This document shows, piece after piece, positions 7,917-15,943 of a DNA stretch of 64,000 nucleotides (positions are counted from its first letter, which is position 1; each line of letters begins with the position of its first letter). The notes beneath the pieces are model-generated. The model saw only the letters and a list, made by a program, of their open reading frames with translations. It was not told where the DNA came from and did no database searches. A program made the translations under genes and the position numbers. Location: contig NZ_CP114065.1 of assembly GCF_027627575.1 (NCBI RefSeq), positions 496,001 through 560,000 of the forward strand, read 5' to 3'. This DNA comes from Kribbella sp. CA-293567. GTDB taxonomy: Bacteria; Actinomycetota; Actinomycetes; Propionibacteriales; Kribbellaceae.

Positions 7917-8547
7917 GCTGATCCTGTCCACGGCTCTGCGGCTGTTCCGCGAGCAGGGCTACGGCAAGACGACCATGCGGGCCATCGCGACCGAGGCCGG
8001 CGTCTCGGTCGGCAACGCGTACTACTACTACAGCTCCAAAGAACACCTGATGCAGGCGTACTACGACCACCTGCAGGTGCTGCACCGCGAAGCGACCGTG
8101 CAGATCCTGGCCGGAGAGAAGTCGTTCACCAAGCGGCTGACCGGCGTACTGCGGAGCTGGCTCGAGGTCTCGGAGCCGTACCACGAGTTCGCCGGCACGT
8201 TCTTCAAGACGGCGGCGGAACCCAAGAGCCCACTGTCCCCGTTCAGCGAGCAGTCCCAGCCCGCCCGGGACGCGAGTGTCGAGATCTTCCGTCAGGTGGT
8301 GGAGGGTTCGGATCTCAAGCTGCCGCCGGACCTGCGGGCCGAGCTGCCCGAGCTGCTCTGGCTGCTGCAGATGGGCATCGTGCTGTTCTGGGTGCACGAC
8401 GACTCCGAAGGGTTGCGGCGGACCAATCTGCTGATCACCAGCACGGTGCCGCTGATCGAGCGGTTGCTGCGCCTGACCCGGATCCCCGGCGTCCGCGGCG
8501 TCGTGAACGACCTGGTCGGCGTGATCCGTCAGATCAAGACCGGCTGA
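7858..8547 (+). CDS. TetR-family regulator of the upstream operon
   Basis: About 229 aa. Residues 15-65 form the TetR helix-turn-helix, with LRLFREQGYGKTTMRAIATE followed by AGVSVGNAYYYYSSKEHL. The C-terminal domain has no recognisable ligand motif. The GTG at 7858 lies inside the preceding DCC gene; an in-frame GTG at 7876 would shorten the protein by six residues and still leave a 41-base overlap. Being last in the operon fits autorepression through the two TTGAAC palindromes at 6929-6987. Confidence 0.85.
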   Translation: MTTLTDVTDSATAKGEQTRELILSTALRLFREQGYGKTTMRAIATEAGVSVGNAYYYYSSKEHLMQAYYDHLQVLHREATVQILAGEKSFTKRLTGVLRSWLEVSEPYHEFAGTFFKTAAEPKSPLSPFSEQSQPARDASVEIFRQVVEGSDLKLPPDLRAELPELLWLLQMGIVLFWVHDDSEGLRRTNLLITSTVPLIERLLRLTRIPGVRGVVNDLVGVIRQIKTG

Positions 8548-8660
8548 CCGCTCCTCGCCGGTGAGCCCGTCGGAGCGCCGGATCGTCTCGCCAGGCAGAG
8601 CTGGGACCAGTACCGCTCGCCCAGCTCCGGTCACTCTCCGCCGGTGGTCCTCCGGTGCCG

Positions 8661-8797
8661 TACACTGAATGTGACGGCCCGCCCAGTTCTGCCTCGGGCC
8701 GCTTCAGTGCATACGCTGCGCTAGCAGTCGACCACCACGCGCCGCGGCCCATTGGCTGCGCCGGGCAGGACGACCCCCCGATCTTTTGGAGTACTCC
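8661..8797 (+). promoter_or_regulatory. Possible promoter and leader of the helicase gene
   Basis: A TACACT box (8661-8666) lies 131 bases before the helicase ATG, in a 250-base gap without a supported gene. If used, it would give a leader of about 125 nt. DEAD-box helicase genes often have regulated leaders, but no defined structure was recognised here and no clear -35 box is present. Confidence 0.25.
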
Positions 8798-10585
8798 ATG
8801 GCGGCACGCCGCCCCAGCAACACCACGCCCATTTCCGCCCCTTCCACCAGCTCGTCGCGCGGCCAGGGTGAGGCCTCGGCCCGCCGCCCGCGCCGCCGCC
8901 GTACCGGTGCCGGTGGCAACAACCCGACCATCGGCGGAGCGCCGCTGCTGACCGAGAGCTCGCAGGCCCCGGCGTACGCCGAGGTCGCGCCGACGGTGGT
9001 CGACGAGAACCTGACCTTCGACGACCTCGGCGTACCGGCCGGTCTGGTCAAGGCCCTCGCCGCCGCCGGAATCCTGAAGCCGTTCCCGATCCAGGCGGCC
9101 ACGCTGCCGGACTCGCTGGCCGGCAAGGACGTCCTCGGCCGCGGCCGGACCGGTTCCGGCAAGACCTACGCCTTCGTCCTGCCGCTGCTGGCCCGGCTCA
9201 CCACGAGCACCAGCAAGCGCCGGCCGAACCACCCGCGCGCGCTGATCCTGGCGCCGACGCGGGAGCTCGCGACCCAGATCCAGGCTTCGATCACACCGCT
9301 GACCGACGCGCTCGACCTGCGCACGATGACCATCTTCGGTGGCGTCGGCGCGGGCCCGCAGATCACCCAGCTGCGCCGCGGCGTCGACATCGTGATCGCC
9401 TGCCCGGGCCGGCTCGAGGACCACGTCAAGACCGGTCACGCCAAGCTCGACCAGATCGAGATCACCGTGCTGGACGAGGCCGACCACATGGCCGACCTCG
9501 GCTTCCTGCCCGCCGTCCGACGGATCCTGGAGGCGACTCCGGTGAACACCCAGCGGCTGCTCTTCTCGGCCACCCTGGACGCCGGCGTCGACGTCCTGGT
9601 CAAGCGGTTCATGAAGTCGCCGGTCACGCACAGCGTCGACTCGGCGCAGTCGCCGGTCACCAAGATGACGCATCACGTGCTGCACGTCCAGACCGACAGC
9701 CGGTTGCCCGTGCTGGTCGACCTGACCGCGGCCCCGGGCCGCACGCTCGTCTTCACCCGGACGAAGTACGGCGCCAAGTCGCTCACCAAGAAGCTCATCG
9801 CGCAGGGAGTCCCGGCCGTCGAACTGCACGGCAACCTGTCGCAGGGCGCCCGGACGCGAAACCTGGAAGCCTTCTCCGACGGTTCCGCCAAGACCCTGGT
9901 CGCGACCGACATCGCCGCCCGGGGCATCCACGTCGACGACGTGACCCTGGTGATCCACGCGGACCCGCCGATCGAGCACAAGGCCTACCTGCACCGCTCG
10001 GGCCGTACGGCGCGAGCCGGCGCCGAGGGCACCGTCGTCACGTTGATGACCGACGACCAGGTCCGCGACGTCCGCGACCTGACCCGCAAGGCCGGCATCT
10101 CGGCCACCGTGACCAAGCTCAGCGTCGGCGACCCGCTGCTCGCGAAGCTGGCCCCGGGCGAGCGGACCTTCGTGACGCCGACCATCAAGGTCGCCTCCGA
10201 CGAAGAGTCCGTACGCCGTGCCGGCGGTGGCGGGCGCGGCAACGGCCGTGGCCGCGGCAGCCGACGTACGGCGACCGGCGCGGGTTCTACGCAGAGCGCC
10301 GGCGAGGGGTCGCGCGGCGTCCGCTCCGCAGGCGGTCGTGGCGGCGCAACCGGTGGCAACGCCAGCTCCGGCGGCGGTCGCAGCTCGGGTGGCAACGGTC
10401 GCGGCGCAGGCAGTGGCGGTCGGGGCGCAGGCTCCGGCGGAGGCCAGGCGACCAAGACCCGGTCCCAGGGCCGCGGCGGCTCGGCTGCTCCGAAGACCTA
10501 CAGCACCAGCACTCCCGGCTCGAGCAGCCGCCCGGCAGGCGCCGCCGCCTTCTCGGCCGGCTCCCGCGCGGGTCGCTCGCGCTAA
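8798..10585 (+). CDS. DEAD-box ATP-dependent RNA helicase
   Basis: A 595-aa cytoplasmic RNA helicase that unwinds RNA duplexes using ATP, probably in ribosome assembly or cold adaptation by family. Visible motifs in order: Q motif (TFDDLGV to PFPIQ), Walker A GRTGSGKT (about residue 116), PTRELATQ, DEAD (about 227), SAT, then TDIAARGIHVDDV and HRSGRTARAG in the second RecA lobe. From about residue 475 to the end is a low-complexity Gly/Arg/Ser tail likely to bind RNA. The ATG at 8798 is favoured by GGAG six bases upstream over the in-frame TTG at 8786. A strong terminator follows at 10604. Confidence 0.93.
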   Translation: MAARRPSNTTPISAPSTSSSRGQGEASARRPRRRRTGAGGNNPTIGGAPLLTESSQAPAYAEVAPTVVDENLTFDDLGVPAGLVKALAAAGILKPFPIQAATLPDSLAGKDVLGRGRTGSGKTYAFVLPLLARLTTSTSKRRPNHPRALILAPTRELATQIQASITPLTDALDLRTMTIFGGVGAGPQITQLRRGVDIVIACPGRLEDHVKTGHAKLDQIEITVLDEADHMADLGFLPAVRRILEATPVNTQRLLFSATLDAGVDVLVKRFMKSPVTHSVDSAQSPVTKMTHHVLHVQTDSRLPVLVDLTAAPGRTLVFTRTKYGAKSLTKKLIAQGVPAVELHGNLSQGARTRNLEAFSDGSAKTLVATDIAARGIHVDDVTLVIHADPPIEHKAYLHRSGRTARAGAEGTVVTLMTDDQVRDVRDLTRKAGISATVTKLSVGDPLLAKLAPGERTFVTPTIKVASDEESVRRAGGGGRGNGRGRGSRRTATGAGSTQSAGEGSRGVRSAGGRGGATGGNASSGGGRSSGGNGRGAGSGGRGAGSGGGQATKTRSQGRGGSAAPKTYSTSTPGSSSRPAGAAAFSAGSRAGRSR

Positions 10586-10603
10586 CAGCACCAATCGGTT
10601 CGA

Positions 10604-10638
10604 TCGAGCCCGGACAGGCCCAGCCTGTCCGGGCTCGA
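10604..10638 (+). terminator. Hairpin terminator after the helicase gene
   Basis: Perfect 16-bp GC-rich stem (10604-10619 with 10623-10638) and a 3-base loop, 19 bases after the helicase stop codon. There is no long T-run, as is common in high-GC actinobacteria. Confidence 0.75.
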
Positions 10639-10701
10639 CTCTGTCCGGCTCGGCTGCCCGGAATCGCCTGACGGTCTCCTGGCGCGCGGTACCGTTCGCA
10701 G

Positions 10702-11070
10702 GTGAACACGATCGCTCAGATCTTCGTCGTCCTGGCCGGGGTCTTCCACCTCGCCGTCTTCGCTCTGGAGAGCATCCTCTTCATGAAGCCGAGCACCTAC
10801 CAGCGGTTCCTGATCCGGAACGAGGCCGACGCGACCGTGGCCAGGCCGTGGGCCTTCAACCAGGGCTTCTACAACCTGTTCCTCGCCCTCGGTGCCCTGG
10901 GCGGACTCGTTGCCGGTGGCGACAAAGGGCACGCGATCTCCTTGTTCGCCTGTGCCTGCATGGCCGGCGCGGGTCTCGTGCTGGTCGCGGCCGATCGCCG
11001 GATGCTGCGTTCCGCCGCCCTCCAGGCCGGTCCGCCGATCCTCGCGCTGGTGCTCGCCGCCGTTCTCTGA
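10702..11070 (+). CDS. DUF1304 family membrane protein
   Basis: A 122-aa protein with four predicted helices. The family signature is visible as the ARPWAFNQGFYNLFLALGAL stretch (about residues 48-67), preceded by FHLAVFALESILF. DUF1304 proteins are small inner-membrane proteins of unknown function, widespread in bacteria. The GTG at 10702 matches the family's N-terminus. It is monocistronic, between the helicase terminator and the MFS promoter region. Confidence 0.8.
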   Translation: MNTIAQIFVVLAGVFHLAVFALESILFMKPSTYQRFLIRNEADATVARPWAFNQGFYNLFLALGALGGLVAGGDKGHAISLFACACMAGAGLVLVAADRRMLRSAALQAGPPILALVLAAVL

Positions 11071-11088
11071 CCTGCCGAGCATCATGCG

Positions 11089-11118
11089 CACTTGAGGTCC
11101 GCGGGTTGACCTCAAGTG
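11089..11118. promoter_or_regulatory. Inverted repeat and TTGACC box before the MFS gene
   Basis: CACTTGAGGT (11089-11098) and ACCTCAAGTG (11109-11118) form perfect 10-bp arms around a 10-base spacer, and a TTGACC -35-like box (11106-11111) overlaps the right arm. A second related half, CTTCAAG, follows at 11121. CCTCAAG/CTTGAGG half-sites are typical of MerR/SoxR-type regulators. It lies 26 bases before the transporter ATG. Confidence 0.5.
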
Positions 11119-11143
11119 CGCTTCAAGTTGGAGGCTGCTCGGC

Positions 11144-12520
11144 ATGACCGCTACCGCCGAGCCGTCGGCCGACCTCGCGAGCACACCGAAACCACCCGGC
11201 GTGCTCGCGCCGCAGTACCGGGCGCTGACGGTCGGGATGGTCGCGCTGATCACCCTGATCGCGTTCGAGTCCCTGGCCGTCACCACGGCGATGCCGACCG
11301 TCGCCGAGGCGCTCGACGGGCTACCGCTGTATGCGCTGGCCTTCGGTGGCCCGCTCGCGTCGAGCGTGGTCGCAATGGTCGTCTCCGGCACCTGGAGTGA
11401 CCTGAAGGGGCCTACCCGGCCGCTCTGGTACGGCACCGCGTGGTTCCTGCTCGGACTGCTCATCGCCGGTCTGGCGCCGACGATGGAGGTGCTGGTCGTC
11501 GGCCGGGTCATCCAGGGCTTCGGTGGTGGCCTGGTCACCGTCGCGCTCTATGTCGTCGTGGGACACCTGTACCCGCCGGCGCTGCGGCCGCGGATCTTCG
11601 CTGCCTTCGCGGCCGGCTGGGTGGTTCCCTCCCTGGTCGGACCCGCGATCGCCGGGGTGATCGTCGAGCACACGGACTGGCGGATCGTGTTCCTCGCCGT
11701 ACCGGTGCTGGCCGTCCCGGCGGCGCTGGTGATGCGGCCTGGTCTGGCCGGTGCCAACTCAGAAACCGTCGAGCGGTCCGGATCGCTCTGGGATCGACGG
11801 GCGCTGTGGGCTGTCGCGGCTGCTGCTGGTGTGGGAGTGCTCAGCTACGGCGGCCAGCAGCACGGGGTGTCGCAGGCAGTACTGGTGTTGCTGGGGCTTG
11901 CCGGGGTCGCGGCGTTCGCGCCGAAGCTGCTGCCCCGGGGCACGTTCCGCATCGGTCACGGGCTGCCTGCGGTGATCGCACTGCGCGGGCTGGTCGCCGC
12001 GGCGGGGTTCGGAGCCGAGGTGTTCCTGCCGTTGATGCTGACTCGTGAGCGCGGGCTGTCCCCGTCGTACGCCGGACTGGTGCTGACCGTCAGCGCGCTC
12101 TCCTGGACGGCGGCTTCGTGGTACCGCGGCCGGCCGAAGCAGCCGTTCTCGCACTCGGTCTTCCTGCAGGCCGGGATGATCTCGATCGTGCTCGGCATCG
12201 TGACCGCGACCCTGACGCTCAACCCGCACGTGCCGGTGGCCGTCGGCATCCTCGGCTGGGGACTCACCGGACTCGGGATGGGGACCGTGTTCCCGACCGC
12301 GTCGGTGCTGGTGCTGGAGTACTCCAGCCGGGAGGAGCAGGGCGCGAACAGTTCCGCGATGCAGCTCAGCGACGCGCTGGCCACCGCCACGGTTCTTGCG
12401 GTCGGTGGATCGCTGTTCGCCGCGATCGAGCCGCACTCGCCGGCCGCGGCGTACCTGACAGCGTTCGGCCTGCCTGCGCTCCTCGCCCTGATCGGCGTCT
12501 TCGCCGGGCGCCGGGTCTAG
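11144..12520 (+). CDS. MFS multidrug-type transporter
   Basis: A 458-aa membrane protein with about 12-14 hydrophobic helices. The N-terminal half has the MFS drug:proton antiporter pattern (TLIAFESLAVTTAMPTVAEA, then VVGRVIQGFGGGLVTVALYV). This suggests proton-driven efflux of a small hydrophobic compound; the substrate is unknown. The ATG at 11144 follows GGAGG. The upstream dyad suggests induction by a MerR-type sensor, but none is encoded next to it. Confidence 0.85.
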   Translation: MTATAEPSADLASTPKPPGVLAPQYRALTVGMVALITLIAFESLAVTTAMPTVAEALDGLPLYALAFGGPLASSVVAMVVSGTWSDLKGPTRPLWYGTAWFLLGLLIAGLAPTMEVLVVGRVIQGFGGGLVTVALYVVVGHLYPPALRPRIFAAFAAGWVVPSLVGPAIAGVIVEHTDWRIVFLAVPVLAVPAALVMRPGLAGANSETVERSGSLWDRRALWAVAAAAGVGVLSYGGQQHGVSQAVLVLLGLAGVAAFAPKLLPRGTFRIGHGLPAVIALRGLVAAAGFGAEVFLPLMLTRERGLSPSYAGLVLTVSALSWTAASWYRGRPKQPFSHSVFLQAGMISIVLGIVTATLTLNPHVPVAVGILGWGLTGLGMGTVFPTASVLVLEYSSREEQGANSSAMQLSDALATATVLAVGGSLFAAIEPHSPAAAYLTAFGLPALLALIGVFAGRRV

Positions 12521-12559
12521 TTCCTGGCGCCTCACACCGCGGTCTTTCCCGCTCATGCG

Positions 12560-12589
12560 TTGACCCCGGTGTGAGCGGACGACTACCTT
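12560..12589 (+). promoter_or_regulatory. Candidate promoter of the cbtBA operon
   Basis: TTGACC (12560-12565) and TACCTT (12584-12589) with an 18-base spacer sit directly upstream of the cobalamin riboswitch. The -35 is a good match; the -10 is moderate. Confidence 0.45.
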
Positions 12590-12599
12590 TCGGGGGACA

Positions 12600-12695
12600 A
12601 CCTGCGGTGCCATGAGGGAAACCGGTGCAAGACCGGTACGGCCGCGCCACTGTGAGCGAGCTTGCTCGTGAGTCAGGACGCTCAGGCACCAGCAG
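12600..12695 (+). ncRNA. Cobalamin riboswitch
   Basis: The conserved core of the cobalamin aptamer is present: GGTGCCATGAGGGAA, then CCGGTGCAAGACCGGTACGG, then the B12 box CGCCACTGTGAGC, followed by GAGTCAGGACGCTC. It lies between a candidate promoter and the cbtB start, so cobalamin should lower expression of the cobalt-uptake genes. No intrinsic terminator was seen between aptamer and start codon, so control of ribosome access to TAGGAGG at 12722 is more likely than attenuation (inference). Confidence 0.92.
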
Positions 12696-12732
12696 CCTTT
12701 CGATAGGGACGCGCACTTCCCTAGGAGGTCTC

Positions 12733-12936
12733 ATGTCCGTACCCACGCCTGCCCAGCCGGTCTCCGTTCCGGCGGTTTCGCCGCGGCTGCTCGCGATCGC
12801 TCTGCTCACCGTCGGTCTGGCGCTGATGCTCGCCTACCTGGTCGCCTTCGACCAGGGCGCCATCTCCCAGTCGGGGATGTACCTGCACGAGCTGATGCAC
12901 GACGGCCGCCACCTGCTCGGCGTCCCCTGTCACTGA
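12733..12936 (+). CDS. cbtB: CbtB-type cobalt transporter subunit
   Basis: A 67-aa protein with one transmembrane helix (about residues 16-40) and a C-terminal histidine-rich metal-binding tail, YLHELMHDGRHLLGVPCH, which is the CbtB hallmark. With CbtA it forms a predicted cobalt uptake system. The ATG at 12733 has a TAGGAGG ribosome site four bases upstream. Its position directly behind a cobalamin riboswitch supports cobalt as substrate. An open frame extends upstream but runs through the riboswitch and is not coding. Confidence 0.92.
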   Translation: MSVPTPAQPVSVPAVSPRLLAIALLTVGLALMLAYLVAFDQGAISQSGMYLHELMHDGRHLLGVPCH

Positions 12937-12975
12937 GTCCTGCCGTAGCTCCATCCTCTGAACGACAGGACTGCC

Positions 12976-13758
12976 ATGCGCACCTTCGGATCCCTCCTGG
13001 TGCGCGGACTGATCGTCGGTCTCTTCGCCGGCCTGCTGGCCGGAACTTTCGCGTACGTGACGGGCGAGCCGCACATCGACTCCGCCATCGCGATCGAAGA
13101 AGCTGCCGGTACCGCGCACACGCACGACGCTGACGGCAAGGCCGTCCCGGCCGAAGCCGACGAAGAACCTCTGGTCAGCCGCGACGGCCAGCGAGCCGGG
13201 CTGTTCCTCGCCACCACCCTGTACGGCGTGGCGCTCGGCGGCATCTTCGCGGTCGGCTTCACCCTGCTGCGCCGCCGCCTCCGCACCTCCAGCGACTCGT
13301 ACGCCGCCCTGGGGCTGGCCGTCGCCGGGTACGTCGGGATCGTGCTGGTGCCGTTCCTCAAGTACCCGCCGAACCCGCCCGCGGTCGGTGACCCGGAGAC
13401 CATCACCAAGCGCACGGTGACCTATCTGCTGACGCTGGTGCTCGGGCTGCTCGTGGTGTGGGCCGGCGTGGCCGCGTCCCGCTGGTCGGCGCGCTTCAGC
13501 TCGGCGTCGAGGCTGAGCCCTGAGGTCCTGCGCCTCGCGGCCGGTGCGGCGGCGTTCCTGGCGACGGTGGTCGCCGCGTACCTGGTGCTGCCCACGATCA
13601 ACGAGGTTCCGGGGTCGTTCCCCGCTACGCTGCTCTGGCAGTTCCGGCTGGCCTCGCTGGGCACCCAGACCACGCTCTGGTTGCTCCTCGGGCTCGGCTA
13701 CGCGGCGGTGACGGACCGTCGTACGGGGAAGGTCGACTCTGAGGTGGTTGCCGCTTGA
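12976..13758 (+). CDS. cbtA: CbtA-type cobalt transporter subunit
   Basis: A 260-aa integral membrane protein with about five helices. The N-terminal family pattern LVRGLIVGLFAGLLAGTFAY is clear, and a loop at about residues 35-75 contains a short HTHD cluster plus acidic residues, a plausible metal site. It works with CbtB in cobalt import for cobalamin synthesis. It lies 39 bases after cbtB and overlaps the next gene by 4 bases (TTGA), so all three are one operon under the cobalamin riboswitch. Confidence 0.92.
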   Translation: MRTFGSLLVRGLIVGLFAGLLAGTFAYVTGEPHIDSAIAIEEAAGTAHTHDADGKAVPAEADEEPLVSRDGQRAGLFLATTLYGVALGGIFAVGFTLLRRRLRTSSDSYAALGLAVAGYVGIVLVPFLKYPPNPPAVGDPETITKRTVTYLLTLVLGLLVVWAGVAASRWSARFSSASRLSPEVLRLAAGAAAFLATVVAAYLVLPTINEVPGSFPATLLWQFRLASLGTQTTLWLLLGLGYAAVTDRRTGKVDSEVVAA

Positions 13759-14372
13759 CGTCTCTGACGCTGGTCGCGCACGCGCTGACTCCTGCTCTGC
13801 GAGGACTGGTCCTCGGGGGTGACGCCTCACCCGATCCGTCGGGAATCGAGGCGGCCCGGGAGTTGAAGATCGTTGCCGACGAGGTGTACTCCGGTCCCGA
13901 GGTCGCGGCGCTACGGACGGCCGACGCGCTCGGGTTGTCGCCGGTCGTGGTTCGCTCGCTGCGTGACCGCGAGTACGGCGAGTGGACCGGGCGTGAGCTG
14001 GAGGAGCTGCTCGAGGCGTCACCGGGGACGGTGGCGACCTGGCTCGAGCGGCCGCACACGGCGCCGCCGGGTGGTGAGAGCGAGAACGACTTGATCACCC
14101 GGGTGGCCGACTGGCTGGGAGATCTGGCCGAGTCGCCTGCTGTTGCCGATGGCCCGGGTTCTGGGTCCGGCTTCGACTCGGCGGATGGCGGGGGTCGTGG
14201 CCGGGCGGACCGGCGTACTGCGGTTGCTGTGGTGCATCCCTCGGTCGTGCGGGCGGCGGTGCTCTACGTGCTCGACGCGCCGGCCGAGTCGCTGCGGCAT
14301 GTCGACGTACGGCCGCTGTCGGTGGTGCGGCTGTCCGCGCACGCTGGTAGCTGGTCGCTCACTTTCGGCTGA
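13755..14372 (+). CDS. Degenerate histidine phosphatase in the cbt operon
   Basis: A 205-aa protein of the histidine phosphatase superfamily. The N-terminal catalytic motif, normally LxRHG, reads LVAHALTPALRG: the phospho-accepting His is kept (residue 8) but the preceding Arg is Ala. Other elements remain: DREYGEWTGREL near residue 75 and VVHPSVVRAAVLY with the second His. The TTG start overlaps the cbtA stop, so translation is coupled. The context suggests a link to cobalamin (CobC-like alpha-ribazole phosphatase), but the missing Arg makes full activity doubtful. Confidence 0.75.
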   Translation: MTSLTLVAHALTPALRGLVLGGDASPDPSGIEAARELKIVADEVYSGPEVAALRTADALGLSPVVVRSLRDREYGEWTGRELEELLEASPGTVATWLERPHTAPPGGESENDLITRVADWLGDLAESPAVADGPGSGSGFDSADGGGRGRADRRTAVAVVHPSVVRAAVLYVLDAPAESLRHVDVRPLSVVRLSAHAGSWSLTFG

Positions 14373-14460
14373 GTTGCCTCTTCCCGTCAGGGCTTGCCGG
14401 ATGCCAGACTGCCGGGAGCCCGGTGTGAGGCCTGGGCCGACGCGCTGACGGGGAGTCGCG

Positions 14461-15564
14461 ATGGCAGAAGCACTGGAGGCGCGGTTCCGCGCCTGTCACC
14501 TGCAGCTGGTCGCTGCCCGTGATCGGCTGCAGGCGCGGCTCGACGCGGAGGTCGCGACCAAGCACGAGCGCACCCGCCTGGACACCGTCAACGACCTGCT
14601 CACGCCGGTTTCCTCGGCGGAGGTTGATGCCTTGGGCAACGTCGTCGAGGTTCAGCGGTACCGGCGCTTCCTGTCGGTCGACCTGGAGGGCCAGGGGCGA
14701 GCGGTCGAGGTTCTGGGAGAGCTGGCCGCGGCCCGCAATCTGGCCGTGCTGGTGCCTGGCATGGGCAACTCGCTGGAGACCTTCAGTGGGCAGGCCGACC
14801 GTGGGCAGGCGATCCGGCACGAGTCGGGTCCCGGAACTGCCGTCGTCGTCTGGCTGGACTACGACTCGCCGCAGGGGGTCCGCGAAGCGATGAGCAAGAA
14901 GGCCGGGCTCGACGGCGGGCCGCGGCTTTCCGCCTTCCTGACCGAACTGTCGGCGATGAAGTTGCCTGAGGCAAACACCACTCTGGTCGGGCACAGCTAC
15001 GGGTCGGAGGTGGTCGGCCAGGCGCTGCTGAACGGCGCGCACGCCGACCGCGTCGTACTCACCGGCAGTCCCGGTATCGACAAACACGTCGGCCAGGCGG
15101 CGGACCTGGTGGCTCCACCCACCCGGGTGTACGTCGAACGCGCGCCCGGCGACTACGTCTCCTACACCCAGTGGCACGGCCCGGACCCGGCCGACTTCCC
15201 GGACGCGATCCGGATGGCAACCGCTGACCCGGTCGGCAACGACGAAGCGGTCTCGGTGCACTGGCACAACGAGTACTACCGCACGAACAGCGAATCGCTG
15301 CGCAACGTCGGCCGGGTGGTCCGCGGTGACCTGGCCCGCATCACCCGCACCGACACGACGCCGGCGCAGGAAACGAAACTCGCCTGGGGACCCGGGCTGC
15401 GAATGCTCTCGGGCGCGGCCGGCAAGGTGTACGACGGAGTGGCGGCGCTGAGCAGACCATCCCGCGCAGCCGCTCGCCAAGCTGCCGGCACGGACGGCGC
15501 GCGAGTCGCGTCACGACCGGCCGCCCCGACCCACTCGAGAAGACCAGGAGGCCCGCAGCGATGA
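14461..15564 (+). CDS. DUF1023-type alpha/beta hydrolase
   Basis: A 367-aa protein with an alpha/beta hydrolase core. NLAVLVPGMGNSLETF holds the oxyanion region, and TLVGHSYGSEVVGQALL holds the nucleophile Ser179 (GHSYG); VSVHWHNEYY may supply the catalytic His region. DUF1023 proteins of actinobacteria often carry an N-terminal helical segment, here residues 1-90. The substrate is unknown. The stop overlaps the next start (ATGA), so a small partner protein is co-translated. Confidence 0.82.
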   Translation: MAEALEARFRACHLQLVAARDRLQARLDAEVATKHERTRLDTVNDLLTPVSSAEVDALGNVVEVQRYRRFLSVDLEGQGRAVEVLGELAAARNLAVLVPGMGNSLETFSGQADRGQAIRHESGPGTAVVVWLDYDSPQGVREAMSKKAGLDGGPRLSAFLTELSAMKLPEANTTLVGHSYGSEVVGQALLNGAHADRVVLTGSPGIDKHVGQAADLVAPPTRVYVERAPGDYVSYTQWHGPDPADFPDAIRMATADPVGNDEAVSVHWHNEYYRTNSESLRNVGRVVRGDLARITRTDTTPAQETKLAWGPGLRMLSGAAGKVYDGVAALSRPSRAAARQAAGTDGARVASRPAAPTHSRRPGGPQR

Positions 15565-15929
15565 CCGATGCCAGAGAGTTCCTCCGGGAAGAGCTACTCG
15601 CGATCGCGGCCATCGTCGTACCGGATCAGCGTGCGGTCGTCACCCACGACCCCGGCCCGGTCAACCCCGGCGCACTCTTCGACGGCCGGGCGCCGGCCAC
15701 CGTCGCCAGCGTGACGGTGGAAACAGGCAGACCATCTTCGCCCGACCCCGCCGCAGCAGTCTCCGCCGCCGCTGCCGCCCTCAGCTCCCGAGGCTGGACC
15801 ACCGAAGTGGCCCCCGAAGAAGACGGCCACCACCGAGTCTCCGCAACCCTGAACGGCTTCGACATCGCCGTACACGCCTGGACCACCGACTGGCGAATCA
15901 CCTTCACCGGCCAAACCCCGTCCCCCTGA
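15561..15929 (+). CDS. Hypothetical partner of the DUF1023 hydrolase
   Basis: A 122-aa soluble protein of unknown function. It has no signal peptide or membrane helix; the centre is Ala/Pro-rich and the C-terminal half looks like alternating strands (HHRVSATLNGFDIAVHAWTT, then WRITFTG). The 4-base overlap with the hydrolase gene means the two are translationally coupled and probably act together. I do not recognise the family. Confidence 0.65.
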   Translation: MTDAREFLREELLAIAAIVVPDQRAVVTHDPGPVNPGALFDGRAPATVASVTVETGRPSSPDPAAAVSAAAAALSSRGWTTEVAPEEDGHHRVSATLNGFDIAVHAWTTDWRITFTGQTPSP

Positions 15930-15943
15930 CCCTGAGGTCGGGC

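Noticed and set aside
8534..10594. A long minus-strand open frame opposite the helicase
   Set aside because: It has a low-complexity Ala/Gly/Arg translation and no ribosome site, while the plus strand encodes all DEAD-box motifs.
10596..10640. GGTTCGATC sequence resembling a tRNA T-loop
   Set aside because: It merges into a 16-bp perfect terminator stem; no acceptor or anticodon arm can be formed around it.
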